Positions 41,601 through 50,160 are shown, counted from the first letter of the stretch. The stretch is 64,000 bases of DNA from Methylobacterium longum (GCF_022179385.1 NZ_BPQS01000025.1:1-64000), one strand, 5' to 3'. The notes: generated by a model from the sequence alone, not told the origin. Translations and numbers: made by a program.

Positions 41601-43727
41601 TCAGAAATCCGCGTGCAGCCGCGAGGCGAAGAAGTGGGCGGGGCCGCGGTCGCGGTTGTAGCCCGGGTTGTTCACGAACTGGTAGTCGAAGGTCAGGGTC
41701 ACGAACTTGGTGAGGTTCAGGGCGTAGTAGGTCTCCAGCGCCCGCTCGGTGCCGTAGTTGAGCCGCCCGTCGCCGACGAGCAGCCCGAAATAGCCCGCCG
41801 CGAAGGCGGCCCGGTGCGAGGGCGAGAGGCCGTTCATCGCCGCGCCGATGCCCACCGTGTCGTCCGGCCGGTCCCAGGCCTTGCCCTTCAGCGACAGGCC
41901 GCCGGAGAAACTCTGGTCGATGTCGGTGAAGGAGATGTTCTCCGTCCGCCCGTCGTTCAGGCTGGCGCGGGCGAACAGTCCGAGTTCCGGGGTGAGCGCC
42001 TGCTCCAGGTTGATGTAGCCGCCGGTCTTGCGGCGGGGGCGCCGCGTCGCCGCGACTGCGTCGTTGATGTCGTCGAAGGCGCCGATTTGCGTGAGGGTGA
42101 CCACCGACCGGTTGTTGGCCGAGACCCCCACGTTCGAGAACAGCCCGAGGCGGAGCTTGCCCGGCTGGTCGAGCCACGGGAGCACGTAGCGCTGCTCGAA
42201 CTCCGCGTTCAGTCCGGCGCGCCGGAACACCCGCGGGTCGAGGACGTCGCTCGACGGCTCCTTGGGGACCTGCGTGTAGGCGGCGCGGATCGCGAATTCC
42301 GGCCGGTTGTACTCGGCGTAGACGCCCTGGGTGAAGCCGGGGAGGTTCGCCGGGAAGTCCCAGGCCGAGGCGCCCCAGAGCGACCAGTTGAAGAAGTCGA
42401 CCCGCGGATCGTGCGCGTAGACGTTGCCGTCGAAGAAGTCGCCGAGCGCGAACTTGCCGGCGATCAGCGTGATCCGCTCGGAATCGTAGCGGGTGGCGAC
42501 CTGATTGGGCCCGTCCGGCACCTCCACGGTCTCGCCGCCCAGCCCGATCGTCTGCTTCACGTAGTAGCGGTTCGAGCGCAGCTTCGGGAACGGGGCGCCG
42601 GCCTTCTGCGCCTCGCCGTTGACGAAGCCCGCGACGCCGAGCGTCCGCGACAGGCCGAAGCCCTGGCTGAACTCGGGATTGTAGTAGATCTCGGTGCTGT
42701 CGGTGAGCTTGAGCCCGAGGAAGATCGTAGCCGTCGTCGTCTGCCGGGCCTGATGCGGGACCAGGCTCTGCGCGCCCGCGTAGGGTGAGCGGAAGCCCGG
42801 CACCCCCTGCGCGATCAGAGTCGTCTGCCCGTGCAGCGAGAAGCGGCCGGTGTCGCCGTTGTCGGGATCGTGCGGGGCGGTCTCGTCCGGATCCGGCGGA
42901 GCCCTCAATCCCTCCGGGAACCACATCAGCCGGGCGAAGAGCTGGTTGGACGTGAAGCTCGCCCGGCTGGTGACCGGGCCGCCCGCATCGCCGGGCACGA
43001 CGCCCAGCGTGAAGCGCCGGCTGCCGCCGAGATCGATGTAGCGGTAGTCGATCCCGAGGGCGAGGTGATCGGTGATGGCGTACTGGATGCCCGCGCCCAG
43101 GGTGAAGCCGACATAGCCGAGTTCCCGCCGGGCCGCGTTCTGGCCCCCCACGTCGAGGTTCGGGTAGGACGCGAGGAATCGCGCGTTCGCCCCCGTGAGC
43201 CCGAAGGCGCCGTAGATCAGGTAGCGGTCGAAGCTGTAGCCGAGGCGGGCGCGCAGGGCGCCGTAGAGATCGGTCTTGGCGCGCACGACGTTGAAGGCCG
43301 GGTCCACGTCCGCGTAGCCGAAGCCCGCGATGGTCGAGGGAACCGGCCGTTTCAGGTTCGCCGCGTCGAGGCTGGCCTCGACGCCGTAGACCCACGGCCC
43401 GCTCTGCCAGTTCCAGCCGCCGAACAGGCCGCCCGCCGCCGTGGTGGCGTCGCGCCCCTGGTCGCTGCGGCCGGTGGAATCGCCGCTCTTGAAGGCCGGG
43501 ACCGGGCGGCCGCCGATCGTGGTGGGCCCGAAATTGTAGGCCCCATAGGATCCTCCGGCGCTACCCTCCAGGCCGAGATAGCCGCCGGACCAGTCGGCGT
43601 AGGCCGGACCCTCCGCCGCGGCCGGCGGGGCGGCAGGATCGGCCGCCCGTGCGGCGACGGGGGCGAGGAGGGAGGCGGTCAGCGCGAGGACCGCGACGTG
43701 GGCCAGGGTCACGGAACGGGTTCTCAT
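41601..43727 (-). CDS. Two-barrel outer membrane protein: Omp25-like N terminus fused to OprB-like porin
   Basis: 708 residues, far longer than either family alone. Signal peptide about 1-29 (ends APVAARAAD). Residues about 45-275 look like an Omp25/Omp31-type 8-strand barrel: WSGGYLGLEGSAGGSYGAYN, VYGVEASLDAANLKRP, YGALRARLGYSFDRYLIYGA, GYVGFTLGAGIQYAITDHLA, GIDYRYIDLGGSRRF. Residues about 295-708 look like an OprB-family carbohydrate-selective porin: GRFSLHGQTTLIAQGVPGFR, TIFLGLKLTDSTEIYYNPEF, TLIAGKFALGDFFDGNVYAH, and the C-terminal strand FFASRLHADF ending in Phe. ATG 43727 is chosen for the signal peptide; the frame is open upstream to 43883. A TATACT sequence lies at 43744-43749 on the same strand. 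Confidence 0.75.
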   Translation of the reverse strand: MRTRSVTLAHVAVLALTASLLAPVAARAADPAAPPAAAEGPAYADWSGGYLGLEGSAGGSYGAYNFGPTTIGGRPVPAFKSGDSTGRSDQGRDATTAAGGLFGGWNWQSGPWVYGVEASLDAANLKRPVPSTIAGFGYADVDPAFNVVRAKTDLYGALRARLGYSFDRYLIYGAFGLTGANARFLASYPNLDVGGQNAARRELGYVGFTLGAGIQYAITDHLALGIDYRYIDLGGSRRFTLGVVPGDAGGPVTSRASFTSNQLFARLMWFPEGLRAPPDPDETAPHDPDNGDTGRFSLHGQTTLIAQGVPGFRSPYAGAQSLVPHQARQTTTATIFLGLKLTDSTEIYYNPEFSQGFGLSRTLGVAGFVNGEAQKAGAPFPKLRSNRYYVKQTIGLGGETVEVPDGPNQVATRYDSERITLIAGKFALGDFFDGNVYAHDPRVDFFNWSLWGASAWDFPANLPGFTQGVYAEYNRPEFAIRAAYTQVPKEPSSDVLDPRVFRRAGLNAEFEQRYVLPWLDQPGKLRLGLFSNVGVSANNRSVVTLTQIGAFDDINDAVAATRRPRRKTGGYINLEQALTPELGLFARASLNDGRTENISFTDIDQSFSGGLSLKGKAWDRPDDTVGIGAAMNGLSPSHRAAFAAGYFGLLVGDGRLNYGTERALETYYALNLTKFVTLTFDYQFVNNPGYNRDRGPAHFFASRLHADF

Positions 43728-44020
43728 CCGACTCACGGCAAAAGTATAGCACTTGCTAAGACGGGGCCGGCCGTTAAGCAAGCACGGGTTCTGCCGGGGC
43801 ACAGCTCGTTCCGCCAAACGCCGCGATCTGCCCGGCACTTCGATCCCGCTCCCCATCCTGGCGCCGCGGCATGGCAGTGACATGACGACACGGCCCCGAT
43901 GGATTGGTCAAGATTCGGACCGCCGCGAGATGGCGAACATCTTCGTCAGGGCGGCTGATAGTAGGAAGTCTGCACGACCATGCTTCGAATTACGCGCCGG
44001 TCGTCAGTGCGAAATCGCAG

Positions 44021-44037
44021 ATTAGAATTGTTATTAT
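44021..44037 (+). promoter_or_regulatory. Candidate iron-control element/promoter of the ftr operon
   Basis: In the 355-base gene-free region 43728-44082, the AT-rich ATTAGAA-TTG-TTATTAT resembles an Irr iron-control element (TTTAGAA-N3-TTCTAAA), with a good left half and a poor right half. It overlaps a possible -10 TAGAAT (44023-44028) with TCGTCA 16 bases before. It lies 46 bases upstream of the ferrous iron uptake operon. Plausible but unproved. Confidence 0.3.
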
Positions 44038-44082
44038 TTGAGAGCGCTGCGATTCGAGTTTGAACTTCGCGTGTGAGCCGTT

Positions 44083-44658
44083 ATGTCCGCTTCCATGCGT
44101 GCTTTGAACGTCCCCCCGATTCTCCGCGGCCTCGCCGCGGCCTCGCTCCTCGCGCTCGCCGGGACAGCGATGGCCAAGGAGGTGCCGATCGGCCCGCACG
44201 TCACGCGGAACGGCCTCGAGGTCGCCGCCGTCTATCTCCAGCCGATCGAGATGGATCCGCCCGGCATGATGCGCGAGGCCGCGCAGTCGGACATCCACCT
44301 CGAGACGGATATCCGGGCCGCCAAGGACAACCGCAACGGCTTCGCGGAGGGCGACTGGGTTCCAGCCCTCGACGTCCGGTTCGAGGCGGTGAAGCTCGAC
44401 GGCGACAAGGCCACCGACCAGAAGGTGGCCGGCATGCTGATGCCGATGGTCGCCAATGACGGGCCGCATTACGGCGACAACGTCAAGCTCTTCGGTCCCG
44501 GCCGCTACCGCCTCAAGGTGACCGTCGCGCCGCCCGGCAAGGCCAGCCATTTCGGCCGCCACGTGGATAAGGAGACGGGGGTCGGGCCGTGGTTCGAGCC
44601 CTTCGACGTGACCCAGGACTTCACCTTCGCCGGCGTCGGCAAGAAGGGCGCCTACTGA
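44083..44658 (+). CDS. ftrA: Periplasmic Fe2+-binding protein, P19/FtrA family
   Basis: 191 residues with signal peptide (cleavage after TAMA, about residue 31). The mature protein has the P19/Tpd pattern: VAAVYLQPIEMDPPGM, with the metal-binding Glu/Met pair; QSDIHLETDIRA; HYGDNVKLFGPGRYRLKVTV; and HFGRHVDKETGVGPWFEPF with the conserved His. P19-type proteins bind Cu and Fe2+ and feed FTR1 permeases. The start may be ATG 44083 or 44095. It is the first gene of the four-gene operon with ftrB, ftrD and ftrC, probably iron regulated. Confidence 0.88.
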   Translation: MSASMRALNVPPILRGLAAASLLALAGTAMAKEVPIGPHVTRNGLEVAAVYLQPIEMDPPGMMREAAQSDIHLETDIRAAKDNRNGFAEGDWVPALDVRFEAVKLDGDKATDQKVAGMLMPMVANDGPHYGDNVKLFGPGRYRLKVTVAPPGKASHFGRHVDKETGVGPWFEPFDVTQDFTFAGVGKKGAY

Positions 44659-44674
44659 GATCCCGGAGGTCGCC

Positions 44675-45016
44675 GTGACACGCCTGCCGCGTTCCGCCCG
44701 CTTCGCCCTCGCGCTGCTCGCCGCCTGCGCGGCCGCGCCGGTGCGCGCGGACGATATGCCGGTGATCAAGGTCGAGATGCGGGACGGGATGATCCTTCCG
44801 GCCGTGATCGAGGTCCCGGCCAACACCCGGTTCAAGCTGGAGATCTCGAACACGGGCCAGACCCCCGTGGAGTTCGAGAGCCTGGAGCTGAAGCGCGAGA
44901 AGGCGCTCGCCGCCGGCTCGACCTCGGCGATCGTGTTCCGCACCGTCGAGCCCGGCACCTACCAGGTGTTCGACGATTTCCATCCGGAGGCGAAGGCGAC
45001 CCTGGTGGCCAAATGA
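44675..45016 (+). CDS. ftrB: Cupredoxin-like periplasmic protein, FtrB type
   Basis: 113 residues. GTG 44675 with GGAGGTCGCC upstream. Signal peptide to about residue 25 (APVRADD). The cupredoxin-like beta-sandwich resembles the EfeO N-terminal domain: VIKVEMRDGMILPAVIEVPA, FKLEISNTGQTPVEFESLEL, YQVFDDFHPEAKATLVA. It has none of the Cys/His/Met set of type 1 copper sites (a single His near the end), so electron transfer by copper as in blue-copper proteins is unlikely; the Glu-rich EFESLELKRE site may bind iron. Its stop overlaps the next start (ATGA). Confidence 0.8.
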   Translation: MTRLPRSARFALALLAACAAAPVRADDMPVIKVEMRDGMILPAVIEVPANTRFKLEISNTGQTPVEFESLELKREKALAAGSTSAIVFRTVEPGTYQVFDDFHPEAKATLVAK

Positions 45017-46446
45017 GCGCGTCGACGACAGCGCCCGGCTCCCTCCCGCTCGCCCGCCTCCCCTCCCGCCGGGCCGCGATCGACCTGCGGCTCGCCCGGT
45101 TCGGCGACTGGCTGCGGCGGTACGGCTGGATGATCCGCGCCGTGCAGTGGCTGATCGTCGCCGTCTACGCCGTGCTGGTGATCGTGCCGGCGCTGCTGCC
45201 GCTCCCCGACAACGCCGCCCATCTCTGGACCAACCTGACGCTCGCCGCCCAGTTCGCCTTCTGGGGGATCTGGTGGCCCTTCGTGCTGGTCAGCATGGTG
45301 CTGGTCGGCCGGGCCTGGTGCGGCGTCCTCTGTCCCGAGGGGGCGCTCAGCGAATTCGCCAGCCGCTGGAGCCGCGGCTACGCCGTGCCGCGCTGGATCA
45401 CGTGGCAGGGCTGGCCGTTCGTGGCGTTCGCGGGCACCACCGTCTACGGGCAGATGACCAGCGTGTACGGCTACCCGAAGCCGGTCCTCGCGGTGCTCGG
45501 CGGCTCGACGGTCGCGGCGATCGTGGTCGGCCTGCTCTACGGCCGCAACAAGCGGGTCTGGTGCCGCTATCTCTGCCCGGTCAACGGCGTCTTCGCGGTG
45601 CTGTCGAAGCTCGCCCCGGTCAGCTTCCAGGTCGACCGCGCTGCCTGGGCGGCCTCGCCCAAGCCCGTCCGGGGTGCGGAGGCGTTCAACTGTGCCCCGC
45701 TGGTTCCGGTGAAGACGATGCGCGGCGCGGGGGCCTGCCACATGTGCGGGCGCTGCAGCGGCCATCGCGGCGCCGTGCGCCTCGCCCTGCGTTCCCCCAA
45801 CCACGAGATCGTGCACGTGGCCGGCGAGGAGCCCAGCCTCGACCAGTCCATGCTGATCCTGTTCGGCATGCTGGCGCTGGCGGTGGGGGCCTTCCAGTGG
45901 TCGTCGAGCCCCTGGTACGTCGAGGCCAAGCAATGGGCCGCCACGTGGCTCATCGAGCACGGGACGACGTGGCCCCTGGAGCACTCGGCGCCCTGGTTCG
46001 TGCTGACGAACTACCCCGACCGCAACGACGTGATGACCCTCCTCGACGGCGGGTTGCTTCTGGCCTACATCGGCGCCGCCACGGTGATCCTCGGGCTCGC
46101 CCTGTCGGCGATCGTGGCGCTCGCGACGGTCGCGCTCGGCGGCTGGTCGCTCCGGCGCTTTCACCACCTGACCCAGACGCTGATCCCGGTGGCGGGCTGC
46201 GGCGTCTTCCTGGGATTGTCCGCCCTCACCGTCACCTTCCTGCGCGGCGACGGCATCGTGGTCCCCTACGTGGCGGAGATGCGCGCCGGCCTGCTCGCGG
46301 GCGCGAGCCTGTGGAGCGTCTGGCTCGCGTGGCGGGTCGCAGGCCTCGGCGCGGGCGGCCTGCGTCGGGCGGCGGCCACGGCCTGCATCGCGGGGGCCGC
46401 CACCCTGTCGGTGGCCAACTGGGTGCTCCTGTTCTGGATCTGGTAG
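45013..46446 (+). CDS. ftrD: Polyferredoxin-like membrane protein, FtrD type (NosR/YccM related)
   Basis: 477 residues with about six to eight predicted membrane helices (for example VQWLIVAVYAVLVIVPALLP and MLILFGMLALAVGAFQWSSS). Cysteine motifs are WCGVLCPEGALSEF near residue 100, WCRYLCPVNGVF near 180 and GACHMCGRCSGHRGAVRLAL near 240. Together these are the 4Fe-4S polyferredoxin arrangement of NosR/FixG-like proteins, though the third motif is shortened (C-x2-C-x2-C). In FtrABCD systems this protein is thought to pass electrons to the ferroxidase/permease. It overlaps ftrB by 4 bases and is followed by ftrC. Confidence 0.82.
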   Translation: MSASTTAPGSLPLARLPSRRAAIDLRLARFGDWLRRYGWMIRAVQWLIVAVYAVLVIVPALLPLPDNAAHLWTNLTLAAQFAFWGIWWPFVLVSMVLVGRAWCGVLCPEGALSEFASRWSRGYAVPRWITWQGWPFVAFAGTTVYGQMTSVYGYPKPVLAVLGGSTVAAIVVGLLYGRNKRVWCRYLCPVNGVFAVLSKLAPVSFQVDRAAWAASPKPVRGAEAFNCAPLVPVKTMRGAGACHMCGRCSGHRGAVRLALRSPNHEIVHVAGEEPSLDQSMLILFGMLALAVGAFQWSSSPWYVEAKQWAATWLIEHGTTWPLEHSAPWFVLTNYPDRNDVMTLLDGGLLLAYIGAATVILGLALSAIVALATVALGGWSLRRFHHLTQTLIPVAGCGVFLGLSALTVTFLRGDGIVVPYVAEMRAGLLAGASLWSVWLAWRVAGLGAGGLRRAAATACIAGAATLSVANWVLLFWIW

Positions 46447-46460
46447 CGCGGTTCGCGCGA

Positions 46461-46490
46461 CGCTTCGCAACCTCTCGCAACCTCTCGCAA
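46461..46490 (+). repeat. Tandem decamer in the ftrD-ftrC gap
   Basis: CGCTTCGCAA, CCTCTCGCAA, CCTCTCGCAA (46461-46490), followed by TCTTGGAG, the ribosome site of ftrC. The direct repeat is a likely slippage spot in the 58-base spacer. Confidence 0.5.
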
Positions 46491-46504
46491 TCTTGGAGAC
46501 CGCC

Positions 46505-47329
46505 ATGATCGGCGCCTTCGTCATCGCCTTCCGCGAAGTCATCGAGGCGGGCCTCATCATCTCCATCGTGCTGGCGGCGACCCGCGGCATTCCGGGACGG
46601 ATGCGCTGGGTCCTGCTCGGCATCGGGGGCGGGCTGGCGGGGGCCGCCGTCGTCGCCCTGTTCGCCGAGAAGATTTCCGACGCCTTCGAAGGCAGCGGCC
46701 AGGACATCCTGAACGCCGCGGTCCTGATCGTCGCGGTGCTGCTGCTGATCTGGCACAACACCTGGATGAGCAAGCACGGCAAGGAACTCGCGGGTGAATT
46801 GCGGGCGACGGGCGCCGCGGTGCGCTCGGGCGAGCGTGAGGCGGCCGCCCTGGCGATCGTGATCGGCGCCGCGATCCTGCGCGAGGGCGCTGAACTGGTG
46901 CTGTTCCTCTACGGCCTCGTGGCCTCCGGCACTTCCGGCGCCGACATCCAGTTCGGCGCCTTCGCGGGGATCGGCGCGGGCGCGCTCCTCTCGGCGGTGA
47001 CCTATTTCGGCCTCGCCTCCATCCCGAGCCGCTACGTGTTCTCGGTGACCAGCGTGCTGATCATCTTCCTGGCAGCGGGGCTCGCCGCGCAGGCGGCTCA
47101 GTTCCTGGCCAACGCGGGCGTCGTGGACATCCTCGGCCACACCCTCTGGAACAGCTCCGGCCTGATCGCCGAGACTTCCTGGCCGGGCCGCATCCTGCAC
47201 GCGCTGGTGGGCTACACCGACCGGCCGACAGCCCTGCAGGGGCTCGTCTACGTGGCTACCATCGCGGTGATGATCGGCCTGATGCAGTGGAGCGCCGCCG
47301 ACAAGCGCCACGCCGTGCGGGCGGCGTAG
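46505..47329 (+). CDS. ftrC: FTR1 family iron permease
   Basis: 274 residues, seven-helix iron permease. The two iron-binding REXXE motifs are intact: FREVIEAGLI near residue 9 and LREGAELVLF near 124. Further family marks: IWHNTWMSKHGKELAGELRA, LASIPSRYVFSVTSVLIIFL. ATG 46505 has GGAG 8 bases upstream; a TTG at 46493 would add 4 residues. It takes Fe(III) made at the membrane and imports it with FtrA/FtrB/FtrD. Last gene of the operon. A GCGGGG/CCCCGC hairpin (47366-47382) lies before the convergent sseA. Confidence 0.92.
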   Translation: MIGAFVIAFREVIEAGLIISIVLAATRGIPGRMRWVLLGIGGGLAGAAVVALFAEKISDAFEGSGQDILNAAVLIVAVLLLIWHNTWMSKHGKELAGELRATGAAVRSGEREAAALAIVIGAAILREGAELVLFLYGLVASGTSGADIQFGAFAGIGAGALLSAVTYFGLASIPSRYVFSVTSVLIIFLAAGLAAQAAQFLANAGVVDILGHTLWNSSGLIAETSWPGRILHALVGYTDRPTALQGLVYVATIAVMIGLMQWSAADKRHAVRAA

Positions 47330-47438
47330 GTCGCGGTTCCGGACGGTCCGGGACCTTTCGCGGGTGCGGGGCGCAGCCCCGCCGGCGGGCTTCGCCCTGA
47401 TCACCCGCTGCGGGGTCGTCGCCCTCGGAAACCCACTT

Positions 47439-48287
47439 CTACGGCGCGCCGGTCGCGACGGCCCGGGCCGGATCGGCGCCCCATTCCGACCAGGAGCCGT
47501 CGTACAGGCCGCGGGCCGGGTGGCCCAAGGTCTCCAGCGCGAGCGCGATGATCGCCGCAGTCACACCCGAGCCGCAGGTCGTCACGATCGGCCGGGCCGG
47601 ATCGACGCCGTTCTCGGCGAAGACGGAGGCCAACTCGTCCGGGCTCTTCATCCGCCCGTCGCGCTGAAGCGCCGCGTAGTGCAGGTTGCAGGCGCCGGGC
47701 ATGTGACCGGGCCGGACGCCGGGCCGCGGCTCCGCCTCCTCGCCACGGAACCGCGTGCCCGAGCGGGCGTCGACCACCTGGGCCGAACCGGTCTCCAGGG
47801 CGCGGGCGACGTCGTCCGCGTCGGCCACGGCGCCATGATCGAGGCGGGCGGTGAAGTGCCGGCGCTCACGCGGGCGCGGCTCGCCCTCCTCGGTGGGGTA
47901 GCCCGCCGCGACCCAGGCCGGCAGGCCGCCGTCCAGAACCAGCGCGTCGCGCACGCCGAAGGCCTTGAGCATCCACCAGACCCGCGGAGCCGAGAACAGG
48001 CCCTGGCCGTCGTAGACCACGATCTGCATGCCGTCGCCGACGCCGAGCGCGCGCATCCGCGCCGCGAACACCTCGGGGCGCGGCAGCATGTGCGGCAGGC
48101 TCGACTCGGTATCGCTCATGGCGTCGAGGTCGAAGCGCAGGGCGCCGGGGATGTGGGCGGCCCGGAACTCGGCCTCCGGGTCGCGGCCGGCGGTCGGCAG
48201 GTACCACGAGGCGTCGAGCACCACGATGTCGGGGGCGGCGAGGCGGTCGTGCAGCCAGTCGGGGGACACGAGGGGCGCGTGGGCCAT
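47439..48287 (-). CDS. sseA: 3-mercaptopyruvate sulfurtransferase (double rhodanese)
   Basis: 282 residues, two rhodanese domains. N-terminal inactive domain: LVSPDWLHDRLAAPDIVVLD, HIPGALRFDLDAMSDTESSL. C-terminal active domain: ARSGTRFRGEEAEPRPGVRP, GHMPGACNLHYAAL and the active-site loop TTCGSGVTA with cysteine 238; CGSGVTA rather than CRxGxT points to mercaptopyruvate as donor. ATG 48287 begins MAHAPLVSPDW; the frame is open further upstream but is not family-like. It transfers sulfur to thiols or cyanide. It stands alone, convergent with the ftr operon. Confidence 0.92.
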   Translation of the reverse strand: MAHAPLVSPDWLHDRLAAPDIVVLDASWYLPTAGRDPEAEFRAAHIPGALRFDLDAMSDTESSLPHMLPRPEVFAARMRALGVGDGMQIVVYDGQGLFSAPRVWWMLKAFGVRDALVLDGGLPAWVAAGYPTEEGEPRPRERRHFTARLDHGAVADADDVARALETGSAQVVDARSGTRFRGEEAEPRPGVRPGHMPGACNLHYAALQRDGRMKSPDELASVFAENGVDPARPIVTTCGSGVTAAIIALALETLGHPARGLYDGSWSEWGADPARAVATGAP

Positions 48288-48690
48288 GGGGACAGGTCCG
48301 GCTCTGTTCGCGAGGGCGTGCACCAAATCACAGGTCGAGCCGGGTTGCACCTGCGGGTCGTGGCCGATCCGGAGCGTTCGCGCGGTTTCGTCAGGGCTGC
48401 CGAATGGCAATCCAGGCCCCGTAGATCGTGATGAGCTACGCACCCCGCACCGTGGTACGATGCGCCCAATGCAGGTTGGTCTTGTTTTAAAACGCCGTAA
48501 CCCCAGTTACGACAACACGATGACGCCGATCGCGTCGGCCACCGCGGCCGGCAGCGCGCGCGCTTCCCCGGACGCCGCTCCTCTAGGACGCGAGACGGGG
48601 TCGCCGCCCGAGCGAGAAGCGTTTCACCCTCTCTGTCTGCCGGGGCATCCGCACCCACCGAGCAGGATGGTTATTGAGCCGATCAGCACC
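48288..48690. other. Intergenic region with upstream open frame of the GcrA-like gene
   Basis: 403 bases. The frame of the next gene is open upstream through ATG 48469 and earlier, but the encoded residues are low complexity (many Ala/Pro/Arg) and unlike the family. A TTGTTTTAAAA stretch near 48481 is the only AT-rich promoter-like feature. No separate gene supported. Confidence 0.4.
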
Positions 48691-48924
48691 ATGAATCAAC
48701 TCGTCCGCATGTCCCAGATCGGCGATGCCGAGACCGTCCAGGAGCCGTCGGCCGACCTGCGCGTGCCCTTCGCGCAGTCAGGGGCCTTCGTCTGCAAATA
48801 CATCATCGGTGAGCCGAACGACCGGGCCATCTGCTGCGGCGCGCCGGTCTCCGACGGCAAGAGCTGGTGTACCTATCACCGCCGGATCGTGTTCGAGCCG
48901 ACCCGCCCCGGCCGGATCCGCTGA
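48691..48924 (+). CDS. GcrA C-terminal-like small zinc-binding protein
   Basis: 77 residues from ATG 48691 (MNQLVRMSQIGDAETVQEPS); ATG 48667 and an earlier start are possible. The C-terminal 45 residues, FVCKYIIGEPNDRAICCGAP and SWCTYHRRIVFEP, match the zinc-binding C-terminal domain of GcrA cell-cycle regulators (C-K-x-x-I-G-x-P, CxGxP, C-x2-H). The N-terminal helix-turn-helix of full GcrA is absent. It may modify transcription through sigma70 contact without DNA binding, or just be a small zinc protein; this is inference. It is convergent with tadC. Confidence 0.65.
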   Translation: MNQLVRMSQIGDAETVQEPSADLRVPFAQSGAFVCKYIIGEPNDRAICCGAPVSDGKSWCTYHRRIVFEPTRPGRIR

Positions 48925-48961
48925 ACGACGGATCCGCGCCGCTCGGTGCTGTCCCGCGCCG

Positions 48962-49939
48962 TCACTGGGTCCGCATGATCTGGATGACGGCCGGCGTGAT
49001 GATGACGACGAACAGAACCGGCAGGAAGAACAGGATCATCGGGACGGTGAGCTTGGGCGGCAGGGCCGCCGCCTTCTTCTCCGCCTCGTTCATCCGCTGG
49101 TCGCGGCTTTCCTGGCTCAGCACGCGGAGCGCCTGTCCGATCGGCGTACCGTAGCGCTCGGCCTGGATCAGCGCGGTGGCCACGGCCTTGACGGGATCGA
49201 GCCCGGTGCGCAGCACGAGGTTCTCGTAGGCTTGGCGCCGTTCCGGCAGGAACGACATCTCGGCGGTCATCAGGGCGAGTTCCTCGGCCAGCACCACCGA
49301 GGAGGTGGCGATCTCGGTGCTGACCTTCCGGAAGGCGTGCTCGATCGCCATACCGGATTCCACGCAGATCAGCGTGAGATCGAGGGCGTCCGGCCACGCT
49401 TTCCGGATCTCGACCTGCCGCTTCTTGGCGGCGTTCACCAGGAACAGCTCCGGCGCCTTGATGCCCCCGTAGGCGGCCGCGATCACCAGCGCGACCCGCA
49501 TGAGGACGGAGGCGTCGATCGCCTCTAGCACGAACAGGTAGAACAGGGCGGTGATCACCGTGGCGACCGGGACCACGAGGCGGAAGAACAGGAACGCCGT
49601 CTCCGCCCCCTGGCCGCGATAGCCCGCCATCATCAGCTTGCGCTTGGCCGTGTCGGTGCCGAGCCAGCGGCTCAGGTGATACCGCTCGACGATGGACTTC
49701 ATGTAGGCCTTCGGCGCGACGCGCAGCGTCGCGCGGCTCATGGTCCGGTCCCCCAGGGCCCGCTCGCGCCGCCGGATCTGCTCGCGCTCGTCGCTGACGA
49801 TCTTCATCCGCTTGGCGAGCTTGTCGGTCTCGAAGAAGGGCTGCGCCACCGCGAAGGCGGTCGCGGCCGCCGCCACGGAGGTCAGCAGCATCCCCATGAA
49901 GCGGGGATCGAACAGCTTCTCCGCGATGGCATCGATCAT
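48962..49939 (-). CDS. tadC: Tad pilus inner membrane platform protein TadC
   Basis: 325 residues, GspF-type platform protein. T2SSF domain about 150-320: AWPDALDLTLICVESGMAIE, VLAEELALMTAEMSFLPERR, LIQAERYGTPIGQALRVLSQ, ESRDQRMNEAEKKAAALPPK and final membrane helix PMILFFLPVLFVVIITPAVI. An N-terminal helix and a basic loop precede it. Works with TadB and the CpaF ATPase to assemble Flp pili. Last gene of the minus-strand operon, 221 bases after tadB; nothing is seen in that gap. Confidence 0.93.
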   Translation of the reverse strand: MIDAIAEKLFDPRFMGMLLTSVAAAATAFAVAQPFFETDKLAKRMKIVSDEREQIRRRERALGDRTMSRATLRVAPKAYMKSIVERYHLSRWLGTDTAKRKLMMAGYRGQGAETAFLFFRLVVPVATVITALFYLFVLEAIDASVLMRVALVIAAAYGGIKAPELFLVNAAKKRQVEIRKAWPDALDLTLICVESGMAIEHAFRKVSTEIATSSVVLAEELALMTAEMSFLPERRQAYENLVLRTGLDPVKAVATALIQAERYGTPIGQALRVLSQESRDQRMNEAEKKAAALPPKLTVPMILFFLPVLFVVIITPAVIQIMRTQ

Positions 49940-50160
49940 GACTCGGGATCCGGTGACGGGTGGGCGTCGTGGCCCGCTTGGCGAGATGTCCTGCGATCCG
50001 GGGCCGGCCCCGATCCTCCCCGCTCAGCCCGAGTTGCCGAAGCGCGGCCGAAGCCTGGATGGGCCCCCCGTCCGCCGCTTGCCTCTCGTGATGGGGTGGG
50101 GACGGAAGATCCGCCGAACGTGAGCGCGCTCCGATGGAGGGGGTGGCGTCGAACAGGCTG

